From the NCBI GenBank assembly GCA_045106735.1, contig JBGCEZ010000020.1:70374-134373 (forward strand): DNA of 64,000 bases, in the 5' to 3' direction. Made by a program: the position numbers and the translations under genes. The notes under the pieces are model-generated. The model was not told the DNA's origin and searched no databases. It saw only the letters and a list, made by a program, of their open reading frames with translations. Within the stretch, counting starts at the first letter, position 1. Each line of letters opens with the position of its first letter. Below, one piece after another: positions 34,891 to 43,701 of this stretch. This stretch comes from JBGCEZ01 sp045106735 (GTDB taxonomy: Bacteria; Planctomycetota; Phycisphaerae; Phycisphaerales; SM1A02).

Positions 34891-37104
34891 TCAGCGGCCA
34901 GAACCGCCGCTGCCACCCCGCTTGAGCAGGTTGGAGCCACGTCCGCCGCCCGGGGCTGCCGTCTGGCCGCCGTCGCCCGTCGGTGAACCGGAAAGGGCCG
35001 GGGCCTCCAGGCTCGGGGCCGAAGTGGAGGGCGTCGATCCCTGAGGGGGAGAGAGTGCCGCGCCGGGGGCCGCGTCGGCATTGTCGTCGCCAACGGGGTT
35101 GGGGTTCTGGAGACGGCGAATCTCACCGGGCTCGGTATCCAGGCCGCGGTCGAAGTCGTCGATGGCTGCATCTCGGGCCGCAATGTCGGACTCAAAGTCT
35201 GGGCGGGGACCCGTCGGCAGGTCGTTCTGCAAGGCATCGATGATGGCCTGCTGGACGCGGTCCTGTTCCGCCTTGAAGTCCGCCGCGAGCATGCCGCGGG
35301 ATCGAAGTTCGTACAGCGCCCCAATCGTCTCGGCGTAGGTCATGCCGAGGCCGGGCTTGGCCAGGTCCAGCGAATCGCGGGTGCCGAAGGTGACGATCAA
35401 ATCACGCAAGCGGTGTGTTGACTCGTGGAGGATCGCAGTCGACTCCGGACGGGGCCGGAAGAAGATCTCGACTTGCTCGTCGTCGATCGGGTCGGTTTTG
35501 AGGATGAGCCGGCCAGACCAGATGTCGGCGATCATCGGCGTGGCGAGTTCAGTATCCCGGCCAAAAAGCACGATGCGCGGTCGTCCAACCTGGGCGACAT
35601 ACAGCATGGGGAAGTCGCTGGGTACGAGGTCGAGAGCGAACGCGCCACCAACCGTCTGGCGTTCGAGCAGTCGCGAGTCGCGGGCATTCAGCGCCTCGTA
35701 GGCTTTCAGGCGAACTTCGAGGTCCTCGTCGTTGGTGCGCTTGAGGAGCGCGAAGTCGATGCGCGGATCTTCAATCCGATTCTCAAGCAGATCGGCCGCG
35801 CGGCGGCGGATGTCAACCGAGTCTGATTCGAGCAGTTCCAGGACCGGCGGGACGACCAATGGATCGCGAAGACGCGCGCCGGCTTCGATCGCCGCTTCGC
35901 GCACCGCTTCGTCCGCGGCGTCGTAGAAACTGCGGATCACCGGAAGGGCGGGGGCGCCCAGCGCCTGCCAGCGCAGCGAGGCCGGTGTGGCGTAGCCCGG
36001 GTCTTGGCTGAGGATGCGCCCGATGCTCGTGGCCACCGAATCGGTATTGACCTGCCGAATCGTGGAGTGTCGGAGCAGCGAGATGAACCGGGCGGGATTG
36101 CGCCGGTGTTCGAGCGGTACGTTGAGTTCGATCGACTCGTCGGACTCGCCGCGGGCCGTCGGCTCGGCCTGTCCGGGGACCGGGGCGAAGCGCGTATTCA
36201 GGGCCTGCGTGATGATCTGGGCCCGCGTATGGCTCGGGTTTCGGAGGCGGAGCTTCAGCGGGTTGTCGATGCGGGCGGTGCCGCCGTCGAGGATGCGTCC
36301 GCGGGTTCGGTCGACGCTCGTGGCCGACGACGTTTCATCGATCGCGAACGGATTGACGAAGACGGGGCCCTTGCCCTCAGCCAGAATCCGAGCCTGCTGC
36401 GAACCGGTGGATGGGTAGCGTTCGCCGGCGAGCATCGGGCGAAGTTCACACGTGAAGAGTCGGCCGCCGTCGAGACTCGTCGCGTCGCTGCGTTCATCGA
36501 GCAAGACCTGAAGGTCGAATGTGGTGCCCGGCAGAACGCCGCCGCGGACGGACTCACGGCCGACGGCGCCCGGGGGCACGAGCCCGCGAACGATGACGAT
36601 GGCGGTGTCGGGGGCCGCGAGCATGCGCTCGGGGCTGATCTCGCCCATCGGCCCACCTTCTTCGCCGACGCCGCGGCGAATCATCTCGCGCTTCATGTAC
36701 TCGCGTACGTCGGGCGGCGGCAACTGCCGCGAGCCGGTGCCGCGGAGTCCGACGACCAAGCCCCATCCATGGACGGGGACAGGCTGGTAGCCGACGACGG
36801 TGCATTCCGAACCGATCGTTCCGCGCATGATGCGCGGCACGTCAGCCCGGGAAGCTCGGGCCACGCGAGCTGGCTCAGCCGTATCGGGGAGCCGTTCAAC
36901 CGTGTCACACCCGGCGGGCATCAGGCTCGTGGCGGCCAGCAGGAGCAGGGCGGCGAGCCGGCCCACCCGCGGGCCGATCGGACCAGCGGCGAGACCGGTG
37001 CTGAGGCCAGTGCTCGGCCCGGACGGAAGGCGGTCAGGTTCCCCGTCGAAGCGGGGCGCCATCGAGTCGGAAGGTTGCTGCGGCATGGGTGGCATCTCGG
37101 GCAT
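34891..37104 (-). CDS. FlgI-related P-ring-like lipoprotein with added repeat domain
   Basis: 737 residues from the ATG at 37104 (GGAGA 7 nt upstream). A signal anchor and lipobox (LAALLLLAATSLMPAGC, Cys about 65) follow a Pro/Met-rich leader. Residues about 90-300 match flagellar P-ring protein FlgI: VVGYQPVPVHGWGLVVGLRGTGSR, IVIVRGLVPPGAV, TFDLQVLLDERSDATSLDGG. FlgI is normally a soluble periplasmic ring of about 350 residues; here it is lipid-anchored and carries a further 400 residues including HEAT-like helices (VPPVLELLESDSVDIRRRAADLLE, LEVRLKAYEALNARD). No other flagellar gene is near. It may be a P-ring variant or a ring protein of another envelope complex. Confidence 0.8.
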   Translation of the reverse strand: MPEMPPMPQQPSDSMAPRFDGEPDRLPSGPSTGLSTGLAAGPIGPRVGRLAALLLLAATSLMPAGCDTVERLPDTAEPARVARASRADVPRIMRGTIGSECTVVGYQPVPVHGWGLVVGLRGTGSRQLPPPDVREYMKREMIRRGVGEEGGPMGEISPERMLAAPDTAIVIVRGLVPPGAVGRESVRGGVLPGTTFDLQVLLDERSDATSLDGGRLFTCELRPMLAGERYPSTGSQQARILAEGKGPVFVNPFAIDETSSATSVDRTRGRILDGGTARIDNPLKLRLRNPSHTRAQIITQALNTRFAPVPGQAEPTARGESDESIELNVPLEHRRNPARFISLLRHSTIRQVNTDSVATSIGRILSQDPGYATPASLRWQALGAPALPVIRSFYDAADEAVREAAIEAGARLRDPLVVPPVLELLESDSVDIRRRAADLLENRIEDPRIDFALLKRTNDEDLEVRLKAYEALNARDSRLLERQTVGGAFALDLVPSDFPMLYVAQVGRPRIVLFGRDTELATPMIADIWSGRLILKTDPIDDEQVEIFFRPRPESTAILHESTHRLRDLIVTFGTRDSLDLAKPGLGMTYAETIGALYELRSRGMLAADFKAEQDRVQQAIIDALQNDLPTGPRPDFESDIAARDAAIDDFDRGLDTEPGEIRRLQNPNPVGDDNADAAPGAALSPPQGSTPSTSAPSLEAPALSGSPTGDGGQTAAPGGGRGSNLLKRGGSGGSGR

Positions 37105-37244
37105 GGGATCGTCTCCATCTCCGCTCGCCGGGGGATGCCGGTTGCACCGCACACCACCGCGATCGCCCGAAACAGGCGTCGAGACGCGGATCGGCGAGTA
37201 TATCGACGGAGCGGCGGAGCCCGAAACCGGCCCGGGAGACCCCC

Positions 37245-37287
37245 AAAAAGAGCTTCGCGGCCGGTATCCCGAAGGACGCCGGCCGCG
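37245..37287 (-). terminator. intrinsic terminator for the Gly/His-tailed gene
   Basis: On the minus strand a 9-bp perfect stem CGCGGCCGG/CCGGCCGCG with a 14-nt loop is followed, after AAGCTC, by TTTTT (complement of 37245-37249). It lies 44 nt beyond the stop of the upstream minus-strand gene. Confidence 0.7.
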
Positions 37288-37330
37288 AGGCAACCCGGAA
37301 GAAGGGGCTTTCTGAATGGTACCGGGAGAC

Positions 37331-38044
37331 TCAGCCGCCGTGGCCGCCGTCGCCGCCATGCTCGCCGGCTCCGCCATGCTCGCCATCGCCGCCGTGTTCA
37401 CTGGCGCCTCCGTGCTCGCCGGCCGCGCCCGCACCGTCGGCCTCGGCGTAGTCCTTCATGTGCTTCACCTTGAACGCCTTCGGGCTCAGGCGTCCGTTGA
37501 TGTGGGCACCGCCGGGCAGCGGTGTGAAGAGCTCGATCGAGATCTGCTTGATCGGGAGCGGCATGCCCTCGATTTCTGGGGCTTCCGACGGGGTGATCGT
37601 CGCGATGACCATGATCGGCACGTCCTCCGGCACGTACTTCATGGGCTCGGGGCTGCCGCCGCCCGCCATTTGCATCATGCGACGGTGGACTGGATTTCGG
37701 TACCAATTCATGGCCGCTTCGCGGTTCTCGAACCAACCGAAGATCGAGTTGCGTCCGCTCATCGTCTCCGCCGCGTCCGCGCCCAAGCAACCGGGGGTGG
37801 CCCGCAGGCCTTCGATCAGCATGCGTCCCATGTCGGCCCCGGCCGGCTGGGCGAGTTCGGTTGAGGCGATGGGAGCGACGCTGGCGGCCGGGGCGGTGGC
37901 GGTGGCGGGTTCGGCGGCGGTCGCGGCATTGGTGCCGGAAACGGCGGCCCACGCGCCGGCCGCGCCGAGCACGAGCCCGGCTCCGGCGGCCGCGTAGAGC
38001 GAACGGGTCGAACGGGGAGAATTGGATCGGTTCTGGGTCGTCAT
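37331..38044 (-). CDS. secreted protein with C-terminal Gly/His repeat tail
   Basis: 237 residues from the ATG at 38044 (GAGGAGC upstream). An N-terminal helix (LYAAAGAGLVLGAAGAWAAV) is a signal peptide or anchor. The middle domain (about residues 65-195) has the look of a dimeric alpha-beta barrel (GWFENREAAMNWYRNPVHRRMMQ, EDVPIMVIATITPSE, QISIELFTPLPGGAHI), similar to antibiotic-biosynthesis-monooxygenase-like domains, but this is by eye only. The last 32 residues repeat the EHGG unit (EHGGASEHGGDGEHGG and onward), a pattern that can bind Ni, Zn or Cu. Confidence 0.7.
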   Translation of the reverse strand: MTTQNRSNSPRSTRSLYAAAGAGLVLGAAGAWAAVSGTNAATAAEPATATAPAASVAPIASTELAQPAGADMGRMLIEGLRATPGCLGADAAETMSGRNSIFGWFENREAAMNWYRNPVHRRMMQMAGGGSPEPMKYVPEDVPIMVIATITPSEAPEIEGMPLPIKQISIELFTPLPGGAHINGRLSPKAFKVKHMKDYAEADGAGAAGEHGGASEHGGDGEHGGAGEHGGDGGHGG

Positions 38045-38319
38045 CGGGGGGTTGCTCCTCTCGGGTTCCGCCGCGGCGCACGGGGCGCGGTTGAAACCTT
38101 CGCGGCTCCAGGGATACCTTTCGCCGGGGCCGCATTCCAATCGCAATCGCACGATTGGGCCCTGGCCGGGTCCGGTCTGCGCAGAACAGCACCGTTGCTG
38201 CGGACAATGGACGCCGGGGGGATGTCGCCGTCGGTCGCCGCTGACCGCGGTCCGCAACGCAAACGCGGCCCCCAGAGCGGGAGCCGCGTCGTGCTTGCAA
38301 TTGAGATCGGCGGGATCAA

Positions 38320-38393
38320 TGAGCGCTACTGGACTCGAACCAGTGACCCTCTCCGTGTAAAGGAGATGCTCTAGCCAACTGAGCTAAGCGCCC
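38320..38393 (-). tRNA. tRNA-Val (anticodon UAC)
   Basis: 74 nt on the minus strand. The acceptor stem GGGCGCT pairs with AGCGCTC (one G-U) and ends with discriminator A; D arm TAGCTCAGTTGGCTAGAGCA; anticodon stem TCTCC/GGAGA with loop TTTACAC, so anticodon TAC; T loop GGTTCGAGTCC. CCA is not encoded and must be added after transcription. Confidence 0.97.
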
Positions 38394-38491
38394 GCATCGG
38401 CCGACGAATCGGCCGTCGAAATCGTACCGCGGTTCGGTGGTGGCCGGGGACGTCGCCGTTGACGTTGCCGCCGCCGCCGTCGCCGTCGCGA

Positions 38492-39847
38492 TCAGCTCGA
38501 CGTGACCTCGGCGTCGCGGCCCTTGATGACCGACGGGCGGCCGACGGCGTAGTAGGTGTACCCCGCGGCGGCGAGCGACTGGCGGCGGTAGATGTTCCGT
38601 CCGTCAAAGACGACGCGATCCGACAGGCGCCGGGCGATCTCGTCGAAGTCGGGCTGGCGGAACTCATTCCACTCGGTGCTGACGACCAAGGCGTCGGCCC
38701 CGTCCAGGCACTCGTACATGTCGGCGACGCCGGTGACGCCGTCGACTTCCTTCTGCAGGTGGTCGAGGGCAATCGGGTCGTACGCTCGCACGTGCATGCC
38801 GGCGTCCAGGGCGTGACGCATCAGGCTGATCGCCGGCGCCTCGCGGATGTCGTCGGTCTCGGGCTTGAAGCTCACGCCCCAGAAGGCCAGCGTGCGTCCC
38901 GCGGTTTCGCCGCGGAAGTGGGCCTTGATCTTCTCCCAGAAGTGGCCGCGCTGGTCCTGGTTGACATCGTGGACCGCCTGGTTGAGCTTGCAATCGAAGC
39001 CAACCTTCTTGCCCATGTTGATGACGGCCAGCGTGTCCTTGGGGAAGCACGAGCCGCCGTAGCCCAGGCCGGGGTACAGGAACTGGTTGCCGATGCGCCG
39101 GTCCGCGCACATGCCTTCGCGCACGAACTTGACGTCCGCCCCGAAGTGCTCGCACAGGTTGGCGATCTCGTTGATGAAGCTGATCTTCGCCGCGAGCATG
39201 GCGTTGCTCGCGTACTTGACCATCTCGCTCGAGCGGATGTCGAAGACGAAGATCGGGTTGCCCTGGCGGACGAACGGCTCGTAGAGCTCGCGCATCAATT
39301 CGCCCGCGTCGTCGGTTTCCACGCCGCAGATCACCCGGTCCGGCTTCATGAAGTCGCCGATCGCCGCGCCTTCCTTGAGGAACTCGGGGTTGTTGGCGAT
39401 GTGGAACGGCCGGTCGGTCTTGGCCCGGATCGCGTCGCGCACCGCGTGCGTCGTGCCGACGGGCACGGTGCTCTTGACGACGACCAGCTTGGGAGCGGCG
39501 TCCTCGGGCTGCTTCTCGAGCGCTTCAGCGATGTCGCCGGCGACCTGCAGCACGTACTGGAGGTCGGCCGAGCCATCGACGTCCGACGGCGTGCCGACGC
39601 AGATGAAGATCACCTCGGCGTCCGCGTACGCGTCGTCCTTGTCGAGGGTGAACGTCAGGCGTCCGGCCTCGATGTTGCGGTCGAGCATGGCGTCGAGGCC
39701 CGGCTCGTAGATCGGGCTCTCGCCGTTGCGGAGGCGGGCGATCTTGTCGGGGTCGACGTCAAGGCAGGTGACGCGGTTGCCGGTTTGGGCAAAACATGCG
39801 CCGGTGACGAGTCCGACGTATCCGGTGCCGACCATGGTCAGTCGCAT
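38492..39847 (-). CDS. ugd: UDP-glucose 6-dehydrogenase
   Basis: 451 residues from the ATG at 39847 (MRLTMVGTGYVGLVTGACFAQ), with AGGAA about 10 nt upstream. It oxidises UDP-glucose twice to UDP-glucuronate with NAD. Features: Rossmann GTGYVGL at 7-13, the VGTPSDVDGSADL motif, STVPVGTT, SSEMVKYASNAMLAAKISFINEIANL in the central helix, catalytic Cys267 in GGSCFPKD, and WGVSFKPETDDIREAP in the C-terminal domain. Its product is the substrate of uxs at 8.9-9.9 kb. It is downstream of the tRNA-Val gene on the same strand in a separate unit. Confidence 0.96.
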   Translation of the reverse strand: MRLTMVGTGYVGLVTGACFAQTGNRVTCLDVDPDKIARLRNGESPIYEPGLDAMLDRNIEAGRLTFTLDKDDAYADAEVIFICVGTPSDVDGSADLQYVLQVAGDIAEALEKQPEDAAPKLVVVKSTVPVGTTHAVRDAIRAKTDRPFHIANNPEFLKEGAAIGDFMKPDRVICGVETDDAGELMRELYEPFVRQGNPIFVFDIRSSEMVKYASNAMLAAKISFINEIANLCEHFGADVKFVREGMCADRRIGNQFLYPGLGYGGSCFPKDTLAVINMGKKVGFDCKLNQAVHDVNQDQRGHFWEKIKAHFRGETAGRTLAFWGVSFKPETDDIREAPAISLMRHALDAGMHVRAYDPIALDHLQKEVDGVTGVADMYECLDGADALVVSTEWNEFRQPDFDEIARRLSDRVVFDGRNIYRRQSLAAAGYTYYAVGRPSVIKGRDAEVTSS

Positions 39848-39954
39848 GGGAGTCGATTCCTGGGCGTGAAAGCGGGGCGAAAGCGGCGATACGAGGCCCT
39901 TGGCGGGCCGGTTCGCGCCGCGGGGTCGCGGCGCTGGGCGGGGCACTATACGGG

Positions 39955-40587
39955 TCAGTCGGCCGGGACGGCCCGTCGATCCAGCCGGAGCAGCCAGCGC
40001 TTGCGAAGCAGTCGCCAGTCGCCCGGATCATCCGAACCCGCGTACCCCCCGAGGCCGCTGGCCGCGACCACGCGGTGGCACGGAATGGCGATCGGCAGCA
40101 GGTTGTGGCGCATGGACTGCCCGGCGGCACGGGCGGCCCCCGGCGAGCCGGCTGCGGCGGCAAGTTCGGCGTACGTTCGGGTTTCGCCCGGTGGAATCCG
40201 CCGGCAGGCCTCCCAGCACGCCCGGCGAAAGGGTGGGCCCGGCGGGGTGGGGAAGGCGTCCAGATCCGCGGGCTCGCCGCTCAGCCACGTCCCGATCAGC
40301 CCGAGGGCGTCGACGTTCGGCCCACTGTCGGCGGCGGGCCGCTTTTTCGCGCTCTTCAGGCGGTGTACGTCCAGCGGGCCGCGATCGTCGCTCCAGTCCA
40401 CGCTGAACCATCCGCCAGGCTCGGCGCGGACGATCAATGTCCCAACGGGCGTGGTCACGTGGCCGAGGTCGAGGGCGGGGCTCGGGCGCACGGCGGCGGT
40501 CGAACCAGCTGATCGGGCCGTACCGGCAGAACCAGCCGGCGGCGTCCGTCGGCCCCCGCGGGTGGATGGTGCGGTTCGGGTGCTCAC
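39955..40587 (-). CDS. methylated-DNA-protein-cysteine methyltransferase (Ada/Ogt C-terminal type)
   Basis: 210 residues from a GTG at 40587 that overlaps the upstream stop by GTGA, so translation is coupled to the nuclease-like gene. It repairs O6-alkylguanine by moving the alkyl group to its own Cys. The active site IPCHRVV is near residue 168, preceded by the helix-turn-helix region FRRACWEACRRIPPGETRTYAELA and followed by GLGGYAGSDDPGDWRLLRKRWLL. Residues 1-40 are an unrelated Ala/Arg/Pro-rich leader; the small N-terminal ribonuclease-H-like domain follows. No Ada-type metal-binding domain. Confidence 0.93.
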   Translation of the reverse strand: MSTRTAPSTRGGRRTPPAGSAGTARSAGSTAAVRPSPALDLGHVTTPVGTLIVRAEPGGWFSVDWSDDRGPLDVHRLKSAKKRPAADSGPNVDALGLIGTWLSGEPADLDAFPTPPGPPFRRACWEACRRIPPGETRTYAELAAAAGSPGAARAAGQSMRHNLLPIAIPCHRVVAASGLGGYAGSDDPGDWRLLRKRWLLRLDRRAVPAD

Positions 40588-42164
40588 TGGCCGGCCGTCG
40601 CCCAGTCGAGATCGACCAGCACCGGGAAATGGTCGCTGATCAGCGTGTCGGCCGGCAGCATGCCGCTGGCCTGCCACGCGCGGCCGGTCATCTCTTCGCC
40701 GTTGAGAACGAGCGCGCCCGAGACCTTCCACGCATCGTCGCTGACGAGCACGTAGTCGAGGCGACCGGGGACAAAGGGCTGACCGGCATCGGACCAGGTG
40801 GCGTTCGTTCGGCCTTCGCCGGGCTGGCGGGCGTCGGCGGCAAGCAACTCCGAGCCATCGATGTCGGTGCCACGAAGCAGCAATTCCAGCGGCGTGCGGC
40901 TGCCGACGAGGTTCAGGTCGCCGGCGACGATCACGCCGGCCGGGTCGTGTTCCTTGACCGCGGCAATGATCGCCCGCTGGATGGTGGTGGCTTCGGTGAT
41001 CCGGGTCGTGTCGCTGCGATCGCCCATGCGGCCGCAACACTTCAGGTGCACCGAGACGGCAAGAATCGAACCCTGCGGGTGATCGATCAACAGGGCCGCG
41101 GTCCGCACCTGGCGGTTCGGGTTGTCGGGCATGGGCAAGGGGTCGAGCAGGGCAACCGGTTTGGCCGGAAGCGTCGTCGCCACGGCGCAGCGAAGGTTGC
41201 CGCCGCCGACGCCCACGCGGACCGTCCAACTTTGCCCGGTCGCGCGGTCCAGCAGCCGGCGAACCGACTCGGGGGCGGTTGAGTCAGGCAATTCCTGGAG
41301 CAACACGATGTCCGGTGTGGCGGCCCGCATGAGCCGAGTCGTCGCGCCGGCCTGCTGCAGCATGACGCCGTGTTCGGCATTCCAGCTCATGACGCGGACG
41401 TCGTTGTGGACGGCAACTTCGCCATCGGCTCGCCCGGCGGCGCCCGGTGCAGCCTTCGTTCGGGCGAGCGGCGACGTCGGCTGCGACTGCAAGTCCGGTC
41501 CCGTCGGGGTGCGTGGGATGTCCGCGCCGGTCATCGGCGGCAGCGTGATCGTGAACGGTTCGGTCGTGTCGACGATTGTGCCGTTCAGGTCACGGAAGAC
41601 GAACACGCCGCGGGCCCGCGAGCCGGCAAAGAGCATGCCCGCGCCGGGCACCATCGTGCCGCGCTCGAGCCGCACTTCGAATCGGTCCGAGGCGTGCGAC
41701 GGGGCGAACGACAGACCAAGGTCGTAGGGATTCAGTTCCGCTCGCCCGCGGGCGCCCGGGATGTCGAGGCCGACGCCGCGCCCCGGCCGGTCGGGCCGGC
41801 GGCGATCGGGCGGCGTGAAGACGACGGACAGGTCGGCGCCCTCCATGCCGGCGACGGGCTCGCCGGAACGCTCGCTGCCGTCGACGTCCAGCAGCAAATC
41901 CAGCCGGCCATCGAGCCCCTGCAGGTTGCAGAGGCGGGCGGTCTCGAACTGAATGTGGACGCGCCGGGCATCGGCCGCGACCTTGACCCCGAGCAGGTCA
42001 ATGAACCCGTCCGGTGCATCGGCCGGATCGTTGACGGCGACGGCGACGGACTTCCAATCGTCCATCGCTCCGTCGATCTCGATGACCGGGGGGGCGGCGA
42101 GGGCCGAGGTGGCGGCCAGTGCGGTGGCCGGCAGGGCGAGCAGGGGGGCAAGACGGTGCAGCAT
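40584..42164 (-). CDS. secreted endonuclease/exonuclease/phosphatase-family protein
   Basis: 526 residues with a signal peptide (HRLAPLLALPATALAATSALAAPP) at the N terminus. Residues 28-215 are a beta-rich domain starting VIEIDGAMDDWKSV, like the carbohydrate-binding-type modules that begin IDGxxDDW. Residues about 255-520 are the EEP (exonuclease III/DNase I-like) fold: VRVMSWNAEHG, IVLLQELPD (Glu), VSVHLKCCG, GVIVAGDLNLVG (Asp/Asn), RLDYVLVSDDAWKV and LISDHFPVLVDL (Asp-His). It is expected to cleave a phosphodiester or phosphate ester outside the cytoplasm. Overlaps the alkyltransferase gene by 4 nt. Confidence 0.88.
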   Translation of the reverse strand: MLHRLAPLLALPATALAATSALAAPPVIEIDGAMDDWKSVAVAVNDPADAPDGFIDLLGVKVAADARRVHIQFETARLCNLQGLDGRLDLLLDVDGSERSGEPVAGMEGADLSVVFTPPDRRRPDRPGRGVGLDIPGARGRAELNPYDLGLSFAPSHASDRFEVRLERGTMVPGAGMLFAGSRARGVFVFRDLNGTIVDTTEPFTITLPPMTGADIPRTPTGPDLQSQPTSPLARTKAAPGAAGRADGEVAVHNDVRVMSWNAEHGVMLQQAGATTRLMRAATPDIVLLQELPDSTAPESVRRLLDRATGQSWTVRVGVGGGNLRCAVATTLPAKPVALLDPLPMPDNPNRQVRTAALLIDHPQGSILAVSVHLKCCGRMGDRSDTTRITEATTIQRAIIAAVKEHDPAGVIVAGDLNLVGSRTPLELLLRGTDIDGSELLAADARQPGEGRTNATWSDAGQPFVPGRLDYVLVSDDAWKVSGALVLNGEEMTGRAWQASGMLPADTLISDHFPVLVDLDWATAGQ

Positions 42165-42355
42165 GGGTGGGGGACTCCGTTTCGGCAGTGTACGTGCCCG
42201 ACGCGGCGGAACCGTTGCTCCCGGGCTGCGGATCCCGGATCATCGGCATCGTTTTCGGACCTGCGGTTGAGCCGCGTGCCGGCCGATGCGAGACTGCAGC
42301 ATCGGCGGCCGGGCTCATCAGACGCCCTGGAGACCGGCCCGGGGGAGCAGCGACG

Positions 42356-43687
42356 ATGACGAAATCCGGGACGTCTGGCGGCGACGGACTCGCGGGTGAG
42401 CCTCCGGGGCGATCGACCACCGGCTCGATCGCCTGCATGCGCTGCGGGCACGATCTCCGCGCCGCCCCCTCGCAATGGGCGACAGCGTGTCCGGTCCACG
42501 GCACGTGCGTGGAGTGCGGACTGGACTTTGCGTGGGGCGAGCTCCTGTCCCCGCGTCTGCGAACCCCGGCGTGGAACCTCGAGACGCGCGTGCGCCGTCG
42601 ATGGTGGCCGACGCGCTGCCTCTTGCACACGTTCATGGTGCTGTTTCGTCCGCGCCGGGTCTTCGAATCCCTGTCGATGGTGCATCCGGTTCGCTGGGGG
42701 CGTTTGGTTCCCGCGCTGCTGCCGGGCGTGTTGGTGATTGCCGCGGTTTCCGTCTTCCCGGTGGCGAGGGACCAGTGGCGGGCGGGGATGCCGCTGCGCA
42801 CGGTCCTTGCGTCCGCCGCTCAGCCGTGGTCGAACACGCCAACCGTGGCCACGACCCCGTACCGGATGTTCGGTTCATCGCGGGCCACGCCAGCGGGATA
42901 CGTCGATGTTGTCAGTGCCAGCAATACGTTCCACGTCGGCCCGATGCTGCGCAGCGACTTTCCGGCCGATCTTGGCGTGCCTCAGGATCCGGTGGACGTG
43001 TTGAACGGTGAGCCGCTTCGGGCGATTCCCCTGACGCCCGGGTCACCTGGGACGCCCCGTTCCAATCGGTTCAGTCAACTTTCGTTCCATCACATGCAAG
43101 GCGCGAACGGACCGGTCTTGGTCTGGTCGAACGGCACGCTCACGCCCGCCGAACTTCGCGGGCTGCTCACGCCGATTTCGTTCCCGGTTCAGGGCCCGCG
43201 TCCCGTTCGATCGGTTGGCCAGTTCGTCCGTTCCGCGTCGCTCATCACGCTCCCCCTCTTGTTGATTCCGTTCGCCGCGGCCGCCGTCTTCTTGCTGTTG
43301 CCGGATACGCGGCGCGGCGGGCGGGTGCACGTTCGTCATGTCTTTCGGCTCTTGGTCTACGGCATCCTTGCCGTCATGCCGGTGGCAATCTTCGTTCCGC
43401 TGGGTCTCATGCTTCTTGGCCGCTCCAGCAATCTGCTGACGTGGACCAATGCAATGTTGGTCGGCCGGAAGCCTCCATCGGAGTGGGCCATCCTCGCGAG
43501 TGTGTGCGTGCCGGTCCTGGTCGCCATGGGCATTCTCTGGGCGTGGACCGGGCGATGGTGCGTGATGGCGGCCCGGTACCACCTGCGATTGGGGCCAGCC
43601 CGAGCGGTCGGGCTGACGGTGGCGTTCATCGCGTCGTTGGCGTGTGTGGTGGCGGGAACCATTGGCATGGTGGATCGGGTTTGGTAG
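42356..43687 (+). CDS. five-Cys zinc-ribbon membrane protein, paralog 1 of 6
   Basis: 443 residues from the ATG at 42356 (GGGGGAG upstream). The ribbon is C27-x2-C30-x14-C45-x5-C51-x2-C54 (SIACMRCGHDL, ATACPVHGTCVECGLDFAW), with invariant His32, Trp41, Gly49 and the WGE motif. It is followed by about five membrane helices: VPALLPGVLVIAAVSVF near 115, SLITLPLLLIPFAAAAVFLLL, LLVYGILAVMPVAIFVPLGL, WAILASVCVPVLVAMGILWAW and VGLTVAFIASLACVVAG. A long extracytoplasmic loop lies between helices 1 and 2. It shares LLPDTRRGGRVHVRH with paralog 6. No function known; first gene of the tandem family. Confidence 0.75.
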   Translation: MTKSGTSGGDGLAGEPPGRSTTGSIACMRCGHDLRAAPSQWATACPVHGTCVECGLDFAWGELLSPRLRTPAWNLETRVRRRWWPTRCLLHTFMVLFRPRRVFESLSMVHPVRWGRLVPALLPGVLVIAAVSVFPVARDQWRAGMPLRTVLASAAQPWSNTPTVATTPYRMFGSSRATPAGYVDVVSASNTFHVGPMLRSDFPADLGVPQDPVDVLNGEPLRAIPLTPGSPGTPRSNRFSQLSFHHMQGANGPVLVWSNGTLTPAELRGLLTPISFPVQGPRPVRSVGQFVRSASLITLPLLLIPFAAAAVFLLLPDTRRGGRVHVRHVFRLLVYGILAVMPVAIFVPLGLMLLGRSSNLLTWTNAMLVGRKPPSEWAILASVCVPVLVAMGILWAWTGRWCVMAARYHLRLGPARAVGLTVAFIASLACVVAGTIGMVDRVW

Positions 43688-43701
43688 CCGGAGAAACTGA
43701 C

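Noticed and set aside
30248..34986. Several long plus-strand reading frames of 450-620 codons opposite smc
   Set aside because: They have biased composition, overlap a clear SMC gene with all its motifs, and show no domain. Shadows of a GC-rich antisense strand.
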